DNA of 64,000 bases, taken from contig NZ_JANZKY010000015.1 in assembly GCF_025770765.1 (NCBI RefSeq), positions 62,001 to 126,000 on the forward strand, in the 5' to 3' direction. A program made the position numbers and the translations under genes. Positions 14,530 through 24,118 of the stretch are shown piece after piece. The number at the start of each line of letters is the position of its first letter. Positions within the stretch are counted from its first letter, which is position 1. Below the pieces are notes generated by a model. That model was not told the DNA's origin and made no database searches. It saw only the letters and a list, made by a program, of their open reading frames with translations. This stretch comes from Propionivibrio soli (GTDB lineage Bacteria; Pseudomonadota; Gammaproteobacteria; Burkholderiales; Rhodocyclaceae).

Positions 14530-16946
14530 GCGCGGGCCACAACGTACCCAACGCCGCATCGGCCGAGCGCATCCGCGTTCGCGGCGCCGTGCAGGGTGTG
14601 GGCTTTCGGCCGATGGTGTGGCGATTGGCGAATGACTACGGCCTTCGCGGGTGGGTGGGCAATGACGGGCAGGGCGTCACGATCTACGTACGCGGAAATG
14701 CGAACGACATCGATATGTTCGCTCGCGAGTTGCCGCGCAAGGCGCCGCCCTTGTCGCGCATCGTAGCGATCGACCGCGAACGCGTCCTCGACTCGTCACC
14801 GGCGACGGAAAACGGCTCTTTTGGCGCAGACGCATTCAGCATCGTGGAGAGTGCCGGCAGCGCGGTACGCACCCAAGTCGTGGCCGATGCCGCAACGTGC
14901 CCGGAGTGCTTGGCGGAAATCACGGACCCGACGACGCGCCGTCATGGCTATGCGTTCACCAACTGTACACATTGCGGCCCACGCCTGTCGATCATCGAAG
15001 CCATCCCGTACGATCGGCAGTCGACGACGATGCGGGATTTCCAGCTTTGCCGGCAATGCGCAGCTGAGTACGCGGCTCCCGCCGACCGCCGCTTCCATGC
15101 TCAGCCGATCGCCTGCCCGGTATGCGGCCCGAGGCTCTGGCTTGAAAAGGCCAATGGAAACGAGTCGGCAGAATCCGATCACCCCATTGAAGCCGCTTGC
15201 GCGGCGATCGAAGCTGGCGACATCGTTGCCATCAAGGGCCTCGGCGGCTTCCAGCTCGCGTGTGACGCGGCGGACGCCGCTGCCGTCGACAAGCTGCGCC
15301 GCCGCAAGCAACGCGAGCGCAAGCCCTTCGCGCTGATGGCGCGCGACATCGAGATGATCCGTCGTTATTGCAAGGTCGACGAGGCGGAAAGCGCGCTCTT
15401 GCTCAGCCCCGCCGCGCCGATCGTAATTCTCGAACGCCACGGACGCACCGAGATTGCCGACGGTGTCGCGCCCGGCGTAAGCACCTTGGGATTCATGCTG
15501 CCAAACACGCCGCTGCATCATCTTCTGCTGCGGCAATTGAAAGGGCCGGTGATACTCACCAGCGGCAACCTCAGCGACGAGCCGCAGGGTATCGACAACG
15601 ACGACGCGCGCGAACGGCTGGGCGCCATCGCCGACCATTTTCTGATGCACAACCGGGGCATCGCGCGCCGCGTCGATGATTCCGTGGTACGGGTGATGGC
15701 CGGCGAAGCCCGTCTGCTGCGTCGGGCACGCGGTTATGCACCGGCCCCGATCCGATTGCCGGAGGGGTTCTCGACGGCCGTGCCGATTCTCGCCCTGGGC
15801 GGCGAATTGAAGAACACGTTTTGCCTTTTGTGCGAGGGCGAGGCGGTGCTGTCGCATCACATCGGGGATCTGGCCGACGCACGTTGCCATGCCGACTACC
15901 TCGCGGCATTAGCCGATTATCGGCGGCTGTTCGAGCACGAGCCGCGCATCGTGGCCGTGGACCGGCACCCCGAATATCTGTCGCGCAAACTCGGTCTTGA
16001 GATGGCGACCGAAGAAGGAATTCCGTGCGTCGAGGTCCAGCATCATCATGCGCATATCGCCGCCTGCATGGCAGAGAACGGCGTCGAACTCACCGCTTCC
16101 CCGGTTCTCGGCATCTGCCTCGATGGCCTGGGATATGGCGACGACGGTCTGTTGTGGGGTGGCGAAATCGTCCTTGCCGATTATTGCCAGTACCGGCGCT
16201 TGGCTAGCCTGCAACCCGTGGCGATGCCGGGCGGTGCGCGCGCGATCCGGGAACCGTGGCGCAACACTTATGCGCATTTGATGGCGGCTGTCGGCCGCAA
16301 GCGGCTGGAAGAAGGTTATGGCACCCTCGACCTGTGGCGCTTTCTTGCTTCCAAACCCACGGTGATGCTCGACGGCATGATCGCCCGCGGCATCAATAGT
16401 CCGCGCGCCAGTTCATGCGGCCGGCTGTTCGACGCCGTTGCCGCCGCGGCCGGTGTGTGCTGCGAAGAGGCGCTGTACGAAGGGCAAGCGGCCGTCGAGT
16501 TCGAAGCGCTTGTCGACCGGAACGCGCTCGCCGAGGAGGATATGTACGCCTATTCCTTCGGCTATGCGCAGACGGCGGACGGCCTCTTGCGCATTGACCC
16601 CGCGCCGATGTGGATGGCGTTGCTCGATGATTTGCGCCTTGCGACACCGGTGCCGCTTGTCGCCGCCCGTTTCCATAAGGGGCTCGCCATCGCTCTTGCC
16701 CGCATCGCGGAGGATCTGGTGCAGCGACGCCCAAACGGCGGACCGATGGGGGGACCGATTACGACCGCCGCCCTTTCCGGCGGTGTTTTTCAGAATCGCG
16801 TTTTGCTCGAACAGGTGCTTACACGGCTACGGAGCGCCGGATTCGACGTGATGACGCATCGGCAGGTGCCGGCCCATGACGGCGGAATCGCTCTCGGCCA
16901 GGCGGCCATCGCGGCGGCCAGGGTCTTGGCCGTTCAAATGGATTGA
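14526..16946 (+). CDS. hypF: Carbamoyltransferase HypF (cyanide ligand synthesis)
   Basis: 806 residues from GTG 14526, which overlaps the upstream stop as GTGA; longer starts would run into the inverted repeat. HypF uses carbamoyl phosphate and ATP to make the thiocarbamate on HypE that becomes the CN ligands. Domains in order: acylphosphatase (RIRVRGAVQGVGFRP at the N-terminus), paired zinc fingers (CPECLAEI..CTHC and CRQC..CPVCGP), YrdC-like, and Kae1-like ATPase with the HHHAH motif and a GGVFQNR loop. Complete. Confidence 0.95.
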   Translation: MSAGHNVPNAASAERIRVRGAVQGVGFRPMVWRLANDYGLRGWVGNDGQGVTIYVRGNANDIDMFARELPRKAPPLSRIVAIDRERVLDSSPATENGSFGADAFSIVESAGSAVRTQVVADAATCPECLAEITDPTTRRHGYAFTNCTHCGPRLSIIEAIPYDRQSTTMRDFQLCRQCAAEYAAPADRRFHAQPIACPVCGPRLWLEKANGNESAESDHPIEAACAAIEAGDIVAIKGLGGFQLACDAADAAAVDKLRRRKQRERKPFALMARDIEMIRRYCKVDEAESALLLSPAAPIVILERHGRTEIADGVAPGVSTLGFMLPNTPLHHLLLRQLKGPVILTSGNLSDEPQGIDNDDARERLGAIADHFLMHNRGIARRVDDSVVRVMAGEARLLRRARGYAPAPIRLPEGFSTAVPILALGGELKNTFCLLCEGEAVLSHHIGDLADARCHADYLAALADYRRLFEHEPRIVAVDRHPEYLSRKLGLEMATEEGIPCVEVQHHHAHIAACMAENGVELTASPVLGICLDGLGYGDDGLLWGGEIVLADYCQYRRLASLQPVAMPGGARAIREPWRNTYAHLMAAVGRKRLEEGYGTLDLWRFLASKPTVMLDGMIARGINSPRASSCGRLFDAVAAAAGVCCEEALYEGQAAVEFEALVDRNALAEEDMYAYSFGYAQTADGLLRIDPAPMWMALLDDLRLATPVPLVAARFHKGLAIALARIAEDLVQRRPNGGPMGGPITTAALSGGVFQNRVLLEQVLTRLRSAGFDVMTHRQVPAHDGGIALGQAAIAAARVLAVQMD

Positions 16947-16958
16947 TTGGAGAAGTCT

Positions 16959-17237
16959 ATGTGCTTGGGAATTCCCGGACAAATCGCGGCGATCGCGGAT
17001 AAGGACGCGAAGCTCGCGGTCGTCGACGTCGGCGGCGTGAAGCGGACAATCAATATCGCGTTCATCGTCAATAAGGACCATTCGGTCGAATCGTGCGTGG
17101 GCGAATGGACGCTGGTGCACGTGGGTTTCGCCATGGTGCGCATCGACGAGGCCGAAGCCGCGGCGACGCTCGCCTTGCTGCGTGAGATGGGCGAATACGA
17201 AAGTGAACTCGATAACGTGCGGCAAGCGGTGGCTTGA
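16959..17237 (+). CDS. hypC: Hydrogenase maturation chaperone HypC
   Basis: 92 residues. ATG 16959 gives the diagnostic start MCLGIPGQ, whose Cys2 carries the Fe(CN)2CO group; a TTG four codons earlier would bury it and is rejected. A GGAGAAG site precedes. Shuttles iron between HypD and the hydrogenase large subunit. Confidence 0.95.
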   Translation: MCLGIPGQIAAIADKDAKLAVVDVGGVKRTINIAFIVNKDHSVESCVGEWTLVHVGFAMVRIDEAEAAATLALLREMGEYESELDNVRQAVA

Positions 17238-17249
17238 GCGGGAGGCAAC

Positions 17250-18413
17250 ATGAAATACGTCGATGAATTCCGTAATCCCGAGCAGGCCAAGGCGCTCTCA
17301 CAGGAGATTCGTGCGCTGGCCTCCCGCATCGGAAGAACGCGCGAACGGCCATTGCAGATCATGGAAGTGTGCGGCGGACACACGCATTCGATTTTCCGGT
17401 ACGGCATCACGCAATTCTTACCTGAAGAGATTGAGTTCGTGCACGGCCCCGGCTGCCCGGTTTGCGTGTTGCCGATGGGTCGGGTGGACGACTGCGTGGC
17501 ACTCGCCGAGCTGCCGAATGTGATCTTCACGACTTTCGGCGACGCGATGCGCGTGCCTGGATCGAAGAAAAGCTTGCTCAAGGCAAAGGCCGGCGGAGCC
17601 GACGTACGCATGGTTTACTCGCCGCTCGACGCGCTGCAAATCGCCCGGCAGAACCCGTACCGCGAAGTCGTGTTCTTTGGCCTCGGCTTCGAGACCACGA
17701 TGCCGAGCACGGCCATGACGGTGTTGCAGGCGAAGGCGGAAGGTATCCCTAATTTCTCGTTGTTCTGCAATCACATCACGATCATCCCGACGCTGCGCGC
17801 GATCCTTGATGCGCCTGACCTGAACCTGGACGGGTTTCTGGGGCCGGGCCACGTCAGCATGGTGATCGGCACACGCCCGTACGAGTTCATCGCGAGCGAT
17901 TTTTCAAAGCCGATCGTGATTTCCGGGTTCGAACCCCTCGACGTGCTGCAGTCGGTGTGGATGGTTCTCAAGCAGATCGCTGAGGGACGCGCGGAGGTCG
18001 AGAACCAGTATGGTCGTATCGTGCCGCGCGACGGTAATCCGCTGGCGCAGAAGGCGGTGCATGAAGTGTTCGAGGTACGCGAGTTCTTCGAATGGCGGGG
18101 CCTCGGATCGATCGATTATTCGGGGGTGAGGTTACGCGACGCTTACGCCGCGTATGACGCCGAGCGCAAGTTCAAACTGCCCAACCTGCGGGTGGCCGAT
18201 CCAAAATCCTGCCAGTGCGGCGATGTGCTCAAAGGACTGATCAAGCCGGCGCAGTGCCGAGTTTTCGGCACGCAGTGCTCGCCGGAGACACCGCTGGGAG
18301 CACTCATGGTTTCGACAGAGGGGGCGTGCGCTGCGTACTACCGGTATGGGCGCATCGATACCAGCGGGCTTGCCAAACGTCCCCAGAGCAACGTCACGGA
18401 GATTGCCGCATGA
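17250..18413 (+). CDS. hypD: Hydrogenase maturation Fe-S protein HypD
   Basis: 387 residues from ATG 17250 with a GGGAGG site. Scaffold on which the Fe(CN)2CO group is built. Seen: MEVCGGHTHSIFRYG, GPGCPVCVLPMG, FGLGFETTMPSTA and the C-terminal [4Fe-4S] cysteines in CQCGDVLKG..CRVFGTQCSP. Overlaps hypE by ATGA, indicating translational coupling. Confidence 0.95.
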   Translation: MKYVDEFRNPEQAKALSQEIRALASRIGRTRERPLQIMEVCGGHTHSIFRYGITQFLPEEIEFVHGPGCPVCVLPMGRVDDCVALAELPNVIFTTFGDAMRVPGSKKSLLKAKAGGADVRMVYSPLDALQIARQNPYREVVFFGLGFETTMPSTAMTVLQAKAEGIPNFSLFCNHITIIPTLRAILDAPDLNLDGFLGPGHVSMVIGTRPYEFIASDFSKPIVISGFEPLDVLQSVWMVLKQIAEGRAEVENQYGRIVPRDGNPLAQKAVHEVFEVREFFEWRGLGSIDYSGVRLRDAYAAYDAERKFKLPNLRVADPKSCQCGDVLKGLIKPAQCRVFGTQCSPETPLGALMVSTEGACAAYYRYGRIDTSGLAKRPQSNVTEIAA

Positions 18414-19492
18414 ACAGCTTAGAGAAAACGCTGGCGCCGGCCAGCACCGGGCGCCCCCGCCGGTCGCTGCGCGATTCGCACATCAACCTATCGCATGGCA
18501 GCGGCGGCAAGGCCATGCGCGATCTCATCGAGGATGTCTTCGTCGGTGCCTTCGAGAACCCTATTCTTGCGGCGATGGAGGATCAGGCGGTCTTCCCGCT
18601 TGCCGATTTCGCACGCCTTGGCAACCGTTTGGCATTTACTACGGATACTTTCGTTGTCGATCCGCTCTTTTTCCCGGGGGGCGACATCGGCACGCTGGCC
18701 GTTGCCGGTACCGTGAACGATCTCGCGATGAGCGGCGCCGTGCCGTTGTTCCTGTCGTGCGGCATGGTGATCGAGGAAGGATTGCCGACCGAGGTGCTGC
18801 GGCGTGCGGTCGCCAGCATGAAGGCGACCGCGCTTGAGGCCTGTGTCACGGTGGTTACCGGCGATACCAAAGTGGTGGGCCGCGGGGCGGCCGACAAGCT
18901 GTTCATCAACACGGCGGGCATCGGGGTCGTTCCGGAAGGGGTAAACATTTCGGCCCGGCGCGCCCGGCCGGGAGACGTGGTGATCGTGAACGGCTACCTG
19001 GGCGACCATGGAACGGCGATTCTCATCGCGCGCAACGAATTGGGCGTCGAATGCGGCGTGCGCAGCGATTGCCAACCGCTCGGGACGCTCGTCGCTTCGA
19101 TGGTGGCCGCGTGTCCCGATATCCACTGCCTGCGCGATGCCACGCGGGGAGGGCTGGCGACCGTGCTCAACGAGTTCGCCGAAAGCTCGAATGTTGGGAT
19201 CCGCATCCGCGAATCGTCGCTGCCCATTCGCGAGGAAGTGAAAGGCGCGTGCGAAATCCTCGGCCTCGATCCGCTCTACCTCGCCAACGAGGGCAAGCTT
19301 GTGGCCATCGTGCCGGCCGACCGGGCGGAGTCTGTCCTCGCCGCCATGCGGAGCCAGCCGGCCGGGAAGCACTCGGCAATCATCGGCGAAGTGACGGAAG
19401 CCCGATCCGCCGGCGTGATCCTGCATACGACATTTGGTGGTGACCGCGTGGTCGATATGCTGGTGGGCGAACAACTGCCACGGATTTGCTGA
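18410..19492 (+). CDS. hypE: Hydrogenase maturation dehydratase HypE
   Basis: 360 residues from ATG 18410. Dehydrates the thiocarbamate to thiocyanate using ATP. PurM/AIR-synthase-like; SHGSGGKAM near the N-terminus, GDTKVVGRG, DATRGGLATVLNE, and the essential C-terminal end PRIC with the terminal Cys that carries the group. A 25-residue N-terminal extension before LRDSHINLSHGSGG is longer than typical. Last gene of the operon. Confidence 0.95.
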   Translation: MNSLEKTLAPASTGRPRRSLRDSHINLSHGSGGKAMRDLIEDVFVGAFENPILAAMEDQAVFPLADFARLGNRLAFTTDTFVVDPLFFPGGDIGTLAVAGTVNDLAMSGAVPLFLSCGMVIEEGLPTEVLRRAVASMKATALEACVTVVTGDTKVVGRGAADKLFINTAGIGVVPEGVNISARRARPGDVVIVNGYLGDHGTAILIARNELGVECGVRSDCQPLGTLVASMVAACPDIHCLRDATRGGLATVLNEFAESSNVGIRIRESSLPIREEVKGACEILGLDPLYLANEGKLVAIVPADRAESVLAAMRSQPAGKHSAIIGEVTEARSAGVILHTTFGGDRVVDMLVGEQLPRIC

Positions 19493-19504
19493 GCAGTTGG
19501 AGCG

Positions 19505-19520
19505 GCGTGCTTCCGCACGC
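19505..19520 (+). terminator. Hairpin after hypE
   Basis: GCGTGC-TTCC-GCACGC, a 6-bp GC stem with a tight loop 12 bases after the hypE stop. No T tract follows, so it may stabilise or weakly terminate. Confidence 0.35.
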
Positions 19521-19620
19521 TCGTGTGTCCGAAAACGAAGTTGACGTTATTGCTTCTCGGTTGCGGCAAGAACCTTCATCTCAGGCAGTGCACAAGGTCG
19601 GCGCTTGATTGAGCAAAGGT

Positions 19621-19649
19621 GACGGAGCCGTGGCCCAGACAGCTCCGTC
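19621..19649 (-). terminator. Hairpin after the manganese catalase gene
   Basis: GACGGAGC (19621-19628) pairs perfectly with GCTCCGTC (19642-19649), 7 bases beyond the catalase stop on the - strand; only a short T run follows. Confidence 0.4.
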
Positions 19650-19656
19650 CGGCGTG

Positions 19657-20604
19657 TCATCTCGTCTTCTTCTTTCCGCTTGCCGGGGCGGAGCCGGCTT
19701 CCGGGCTAGACAGGGCGCTGTCCGCTGTCGTCTCGGCCATCATGCCCAGGTCCGCACCGGTCACCGGATTGGTGCTCGGGTCCGAGAGCGTACGGTCGGC
19801 CATCTGTTTCAGCGGCTTTGATTCCTCTTTTTTGAGGATCACGCTCGCGCTTCCATCCTCTCCATCGGCCGCCGCCTGTTCGTCACGCTCCGATACGTAA
19901 CTGAAGTTCTCATCGCTGTTCCAGGGACCGCGCGTATCGCCTTCGCCTTGCGACATGTTGAAGTACACGCTGGAGAAGGCTGGAACGCCCGGCAGCTTGC
20001 CCGGTGGAAAGTTACCGGCGATGGCGTACAACGCCTTTTCGAACGATTTTTGGTGCGCGATCTCGCGTGTCATCAGAAAACCCAGCGCTTCCTTGACGCC
20101 CGGGTCATCGGTCAGATTGATCAAGCGCTCATAGACGATTTTCGCACGCGCTTCCGCCGCGATATTGGAGCGCAGGTCGGCGGTCGGTTCGCCGATCGTG
20201 TCGATATAGGCAGCGGTCCATGGGACACCGGCAGAGTTCACGAGCGCCGGTCCGCCTCCGTAAAGTACTTGCGTCACGTGCGAATCGTTACCGGCGCCCG
20301 AAATCTGGCGATACATCTCGGCCTCTGTCAGATTGCCTTCCGCCAGCACGCCTTTGGCACCCTTGTTGAGCATGCCGACGATCGTGCCGATCACTTCCAG
20401 ATGGCTGAGTTCTTCGGTAGCGATGTCCATCAGCATGTCCTTGCGGCCCGGATCGTCCTCGCCGAGCGCCTGCGTGAAGTAGCGGCACGCGGCAGCGAGT
20501 TCGCCTTGCGGCCCGCCGAATTGCTCCAGCATGAGGTTCGCGAGGCCCGGGTTGGTCTGGCTGACACGAACGGTGTATTGAAGGCGTTTGTTATGGGCAA
20601 ACAT
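19657..20604 (-). CDS. Manganese catalase
   Basis: 315 residues; start chosen at MFAHNKRLQY (20604) with an AAAGGA site just upstream, the family's usual N-terminus. Non-heme di-manganese catalase that splits H2O2. The four-helix bundle with metal ligands is visible: GPQGELAAACRYF, DIATEELSHLEVIG, NIAAEARAKIVYERL, and REIAHQKSFEKAL. The C-terminal 60 residues are charged and probably disordered, ending in Lys/Arg. Follows hypE in convergent orientation; may protect an oxygen-exposed hydrogenase-bearing cell, but that is inference. Confidence 0.92.
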   Translation of the reverse strand: MFAHNKRLQYTVRVSQTNPGLANLMLEQFGGPQGELAAACRYFTQALGEDDPGRKDMLMDIATEELSHLEVIGTIVGMLNKGAKGVLAEGNLTEAEMYRQISGAGNDSHVTQVLYGGGPALVNSAGVPWTAAYIDTIGEPTADLRSNIAAEARAKIVYERLINLTDDPGVKEALGFLMTREIAHQKSFEKALYAIAGNFPPGKLPGVPAFSSVYFNMSQGEGDTRGPWNSDENFSYVSERDEQAAADGEDGSASVILKKEESKPLKQMADRTLSDPSTNPVTGADLGMMAETTADSALSSPEAGSAPASGKKKTR

Positions 20605-20863
20605 GAATGTCCTTTCAGTGGGTGATGGCACGACGGCGCCAGTCCGCTGAATTGAGCAAGCCGTATGCCTTGTTCAAACAGTGGGCTGAGGTGTTGTCAA
20701 GGTCGGGAGGGTGAAGGACTTACGGTGGCGGGCTTACGGCGCCGGGGCGGTGCCCGGGAGGAAGATGCGCACGGTTGCCGTTCAGGAGCGGCAGCGAATA
20801 CACATCGAGCTTCTGGTGAGCGCTAAGTCGGAAATGCCGCGGAGATCGATGAAGCGGGGCTCG

Positions 20864-22006
20864 TCAGTCGTTCTGCTCATCATCGGCGCGCTGATTGCGT
20901 GGCAGGTGCACCCGGAAGACCGTTTCCCCATCGTCCGAGCGGGCTTCGATGTTGCCGCCATGTGCCTTGGTGATCTCGCGAGCGATATAGAGCCCCAGGC
21001 CGAGGCTGCTGTGATCATTCTCATCCCGCACGCCGCGTCTCAGCGGCTCAAAAAGACTATCGAGCATTACTGGGTCGATCGTATCGCCCGTATTCCAGAC
21101 CTCGATACGCACCTGATCGGCCTCTCCGATCACGACGACCTGCACTGGGGCGCCGGATTTCCCATACTTGACGGCGTTGACGACGAGATTGTTCAGCGAC
21201 TGACGCAGGCGCCGCCCATCCCAGTGCCCCTGCACATCGCCGGCTATGCGCAGCTCGATCGGATGATCGGGGTAAGCGGAACGGATTTCGGTCAGCTCCT
21301 CAGCACATAGGCCGGCGAGGTCCACCAGGGCTTGCGTCACGGGAATGCCCAAGCCGAGTTGCGTCCGGTTGAAGTCGAGTAGGTCATCGAGCAGCGCGTG
21401 CATGCGCGCACCGCTGCTGATGAGGCGCTGGGCGGCCGCGGAGACCTTCTCGCCGGCATTGAGCGCGGCCAGATAGGTGGCCGTCATCTGAATGCTCTGC
21501 AACGGACTGCGCAGGTCGTGCCCCAGCATGCCGAGAAACAGATTACGTGACTGTTCGACCTGTGCCGTGAAGTAGTCGAGCGATTCGGCGAGCGCCTGGT
21601 CGATGGCCTCATTGAACCGAATCACGTCGTCGAGATGGGGTGGATTGGCCCCGCAGTCGTCTATCCACAACTGAAGCACGCTAGCTCGCAGCGCTCGATA
21701 CTCCGCCGCGAGCTGCCGGACGTCGAAGCCGCTGTGCGCTCTTAGCAGGGCATGTGTTTGCGCCGCTGTTTCGGGCGCATTTTCGATCTTTGGCGCGAGG
21801 CCTTTTGATTTCTGGGCTTGTTCCTCGCGGGTTTGCGGTTTTCCCAGATCCTTGGCGATGGCTTGGAGAATCTCCTCGGCATGGTCACGCAGCGCGAGCA
21901 CTTCCATCTTCGCTGCCGCAGGCAACTGCGTGCGAGCAAAGGCTTCCCATTGCGCCACGATCCTCTCCATGTCGCGCAAGATGAAATCGGCGAGTCGCAT
22001 GGCCAT
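20864..22006 (-). CDS. Soluble sensor histidine kinase with RsbRD-like N-terminal domain
   Basis: 380 residues, no membrane segment. N-terminal helical domain (ADFILRDMERIVAQWEAFAR, about 5-95) resembles the RsbR/RsbRD-type input region of many stand-alone kinases. The phosphoacceptor is in GHDLRSPLQ near residue 163; the ATP-binding domain has N-box NNLVVNAVKYG and G-box GLGLYIAREITKAHGG. It should autophosphorylate and pass phosphate to a response regulator, but none is encoded nearby, so it is an orphan kinase. From 20605 to 20863 I see no gene. Confidence 0.88.
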   Translation of the reverse strand: MAMRLADFILRDMERIVAQWEAFARTQLPAAAKMEVLALRDHAEEILQAIAKDLGKPQTREEQAQKSKGLAPKIENAPETAAQTHALLRAHSGFDVRQLAAEYRALRASVLQLWIDDCGANPPHLDDVIRFNEAIDQALAESLDYFTAQVEQSRNLFLGMLGHDLRSPLQSIQMTATYLAALNAGEKVSAAAQRLISSGARMHALLDDLLDFNRTQLGLGIPVTQALVDLAGLCAEELTEIRSAYPDHPIELRIAGDVQGHWDGRRLRQSLNNLVVNAVKYGKSGAPVQVVVIGEADQVRIEVWNTGDTIDPVMLDSLFEPLRRGVRDENDHSSLGLGLYIAREITKAHGGNIEARSDDGETVFRVHLPRNQRADDEQND

Positions 22007-22326
22007 TCCGGGCTCCTCCGTCTTGTCCGTCTATTCGGATTATTTGATAACAGATTACGAGGGTCTTTGAGTTTTCTTGCTCTGCAGGAGTTCAGGTCAC
22101 CGGTCGTCGCGAGAGAGGAGGTGGTTATCTCTGGCAGCAGGAAGGGGGCGTCCCAGATTCTGCGGCGGATGATTTTTGCACCTGGTTTTCACAGAGGCGA
22201 TCACCTCGCTGGGCTAGTCCGGATACCTTTGTTTGCGTAGCGCATAGCGGCAGTCGGGCCCACGCACGGTGGATACGCCTACGGGGCGGAATGATCACGC
22301 CGTACAGGCCCCTTTTGATGCGAGCG
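22007..22326. other. Intergenic, no gene seen
   Basis: Short frames here lack ribosome sites and codon bias. It should hold the promoter of the - strand kinase gene, but I find no clear -35/-10 pair. Confidence 0.5.
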
Positions 22327-22704
22327 CTAATGGAGCCAAAGACTGCCGGAATGGCGGCCGGATGCCAGCCAGCCGGCGACATCCCAGCCGTCTTCTTCAA
22401 AGAAGTCAAACCGGTCCCACTCGTCGCTTTCCGAATAGAACTCGAACACTTCACGACCAGCTAGCCGGGCGGCGGCGAGAACAACAGCCTTGCAGCCTTC
22501 CTCCTCATCGACAAGATGAGCGTACTCGCGACGCAAATACTCGCCGTCCGGCGAGAGGAAGACGGCGACGACGCGGCGCCCGAACTCCAACTGTGCTTCC
22601 AGATGCGGTAACACGGTCTCAAACTCCGCCGCATAGCAGTCGAAGGCAGAGCTCAGGTAGCGGTGCCTAGCTTTTTCGAAATCGAAACGTGCGCGCACGG
22701 GCAT
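22327..22704 (-). CDS. Unknown 125-residue acidic protein
   Basis: Start ATG 22704 has a strong AAAGGAG site nine bases upstream; longer starts lack one. Soluble, very rich in Glu/Asp and aromatics (EFETVLPHLEAQLEF, ESDEWDRFDFFEEDGWD). No family recognised. Divergent from pncB, which starts 151 bases away. Confidence 0.6.
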   Translation of the reverse strand: MPVRARFDFEKARHRYLSSAFDCYAAEFETVLPHLEAQLEFGRRVVAVFLSPDGEYLRREYAHLVDEEEGCKAVVLAAARLAGREVFEFYSESDEWDRFDFFEEDGWDVAGWLASGRHSGSLWLH

Positions 22705-22855
22705 TCTCTTCTCCTTTGTTGGTGTCCCGAACGATGATGAGCAAAGTTCGCGCCTACAGAGCCTGGTTTTCCGATCGTTCGGTGCGAGTCGTTCAACGAC
22801 GTGTTGAAGGGAATACCGCATAATTCGTCCGGTGACTCATTAGCGAGCTTTGGAC

Positions 22856-24064
22856 ATGAAGAGTGTGGCCCCGGTCGTGCGCAGCCTGCTGGAGAACGAC
22901 CTTTACAAGTTCACGATGTGGCAGGCACTCCTGCACAGCAATCCCGGGGCGTCGGCTGAATATCGCTTCGTTTGCCGCAATACGCCGGCGTACCCGCTCG
23001 CGGAACTGAAAGACGAGGTTGAGCGCGAACTTGGCCGGCTATGCAGCCTGCACTTTACGCAGGACGAACTTGATTACCTCTCCAGCCTGCGTTTCATCAA
23101 AAGCGACTTCGTCGATTTTCTCTCGGTGTTTCGTTTCCAAGAGCGATTCGTCGAGGTGCGGACGGTTGGCGAAACCCTCGAAATCATCGCGCGCGGCCCC
23201 TTGGTGCATGTGATGGGCTTTGAGGTCTTCATTCTCTATATCGTCAATGAACTGTACTTCAGGCGATTACCGACCGAAGGCGTGCTTGATGCCGCGCGCG
23301 AACGCCTTGAAGCGAAGATCGCGGGCCTGCTGGCGGGCATTGCGGAGCTGCCGATCGCCGAAGGTTTTCATTTCACGCTCTTCGATTTCGGGCTGCGCCG
23401 TCGCTACTCGGGCACCTGGCATGAGGAGATGGTGAGCCGGTTTGCCGAAGCGGCGCCGGACCACTTTCGAGGCACATCCAACGTCTACCTGGCAAAAAAG
23501 CTTGGCCTCACGCCGATCGGCACGATGGCCCATGAATATCTCCAGGCCTACCAAGGGTTCGGTTTCCGGTTGCGGGATTTCCAGAAAGCCGCGCTGGAAG
23601 GATGGGTACAAGAATATCGGGGAGACCTCGGCGTAGCCCTGACCGACGTGGTCGGCATGGATGCTTTTCTGCGCGATTTCGACCTCTATTTCGCCAAGCT
23701 CTTCGACGGACTACGCCACGATTCGGGCGATCCGATCGAGTGGGGCGAGAAGGCGATCAGGCACTATCAAGCGCTGCGCATCGATCCGGCGACCAAGCGC
23801 CTGGTTTTCTCCGATGCGCTCGACATTCCGCGCGCGTTGACGCTGTACCGTCATTTCCGCGGGCGTATCCACACCAGTTTCGGCATCGGCACCAATCTCT
23901 CTAACGATACGCCGCACAAGGCGCTCAATATCGTCATGAAGATCACCGCGTGCGGCGGACAACCTGTCGCCAAGCTCTCCGATTCGCCGGGCAAGACGCT
24001 GTGCGAGGACGAGACGTTTCTCGCGTACCTTCGGCAAGTGTTCAATCATCCTCAACCGACTTGA
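22856..24064 (+). CDS. pncB: Nicotinate phosphoribosyltransferase
   Basis: 402 residues from ATG 22856. Makes nicotinate mononucleotide from nicotinate, PRPP and ATP in NAD salvage. Typical N-terminus [47 protein letters not shown] (phosphorylated His region), LRHDSGDP and [10 protein letters not shown]. Length is normal. Start ATG is preferred over the TTG two codons upstream. Confidence 0.93.
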   Translation: MKSVAPVVRSLLENDLYKFTMWQALLHSNPGASAEYRFVCRNTPAYPLAELKDEVERELGRLCSLHFTQDELDYLSSLRFIKSDFVDFLSVFRFQERFVEVRTVGETLEIIARGPLVHVMGFEVFILYIVNELYFRRLPTEGVLDAARERLEAKIAGLLAGIAELPIAEGFHFTLFDFGLRRRYSGTWHEEMVSRFAEAAPDHFRGTSNVYLAKKLGLTPIGTMAHEYLQAYQGFGFRLRDFQKAALEGWVQEYRGDLGVALTDVVGMDAFLRDFDLYFAKLFDGLRHDSGDPIEWGEKAIRHYQALRIDPATKRLVFSDALDIPRALTLYRHFRGRIHTSFGIGTNLSNDTPHKALNIVMKITACGGQPVAKLSDSPGKTLCEDETFLAYLRQVFNHPQPT

Positions 24065-24084
24065 GGCAAGGAACCTCTTGCCTC
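24063..24084. terminator. Hairpin between pncB and the hydrolase gene
   Basis: GAGGCAAG-GAACCT-CTTGCCTC, a perfect 8-bp stem just after the pncB stop between two converging genes; a second small GGGG..CCCC hairpin follows at about 24091. No T tract. Confidence 0.45.
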
Positions 24085-24118
24085 TCGACGGGGGGAACCT
24101 CCCCGCAGCGAAGTGCCG

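Noticed and set aside
16947-16958. TTG start giving HypC four extra residues
   Set aside because: HypC needs Cys at position 2, which ATG 16959 provides.
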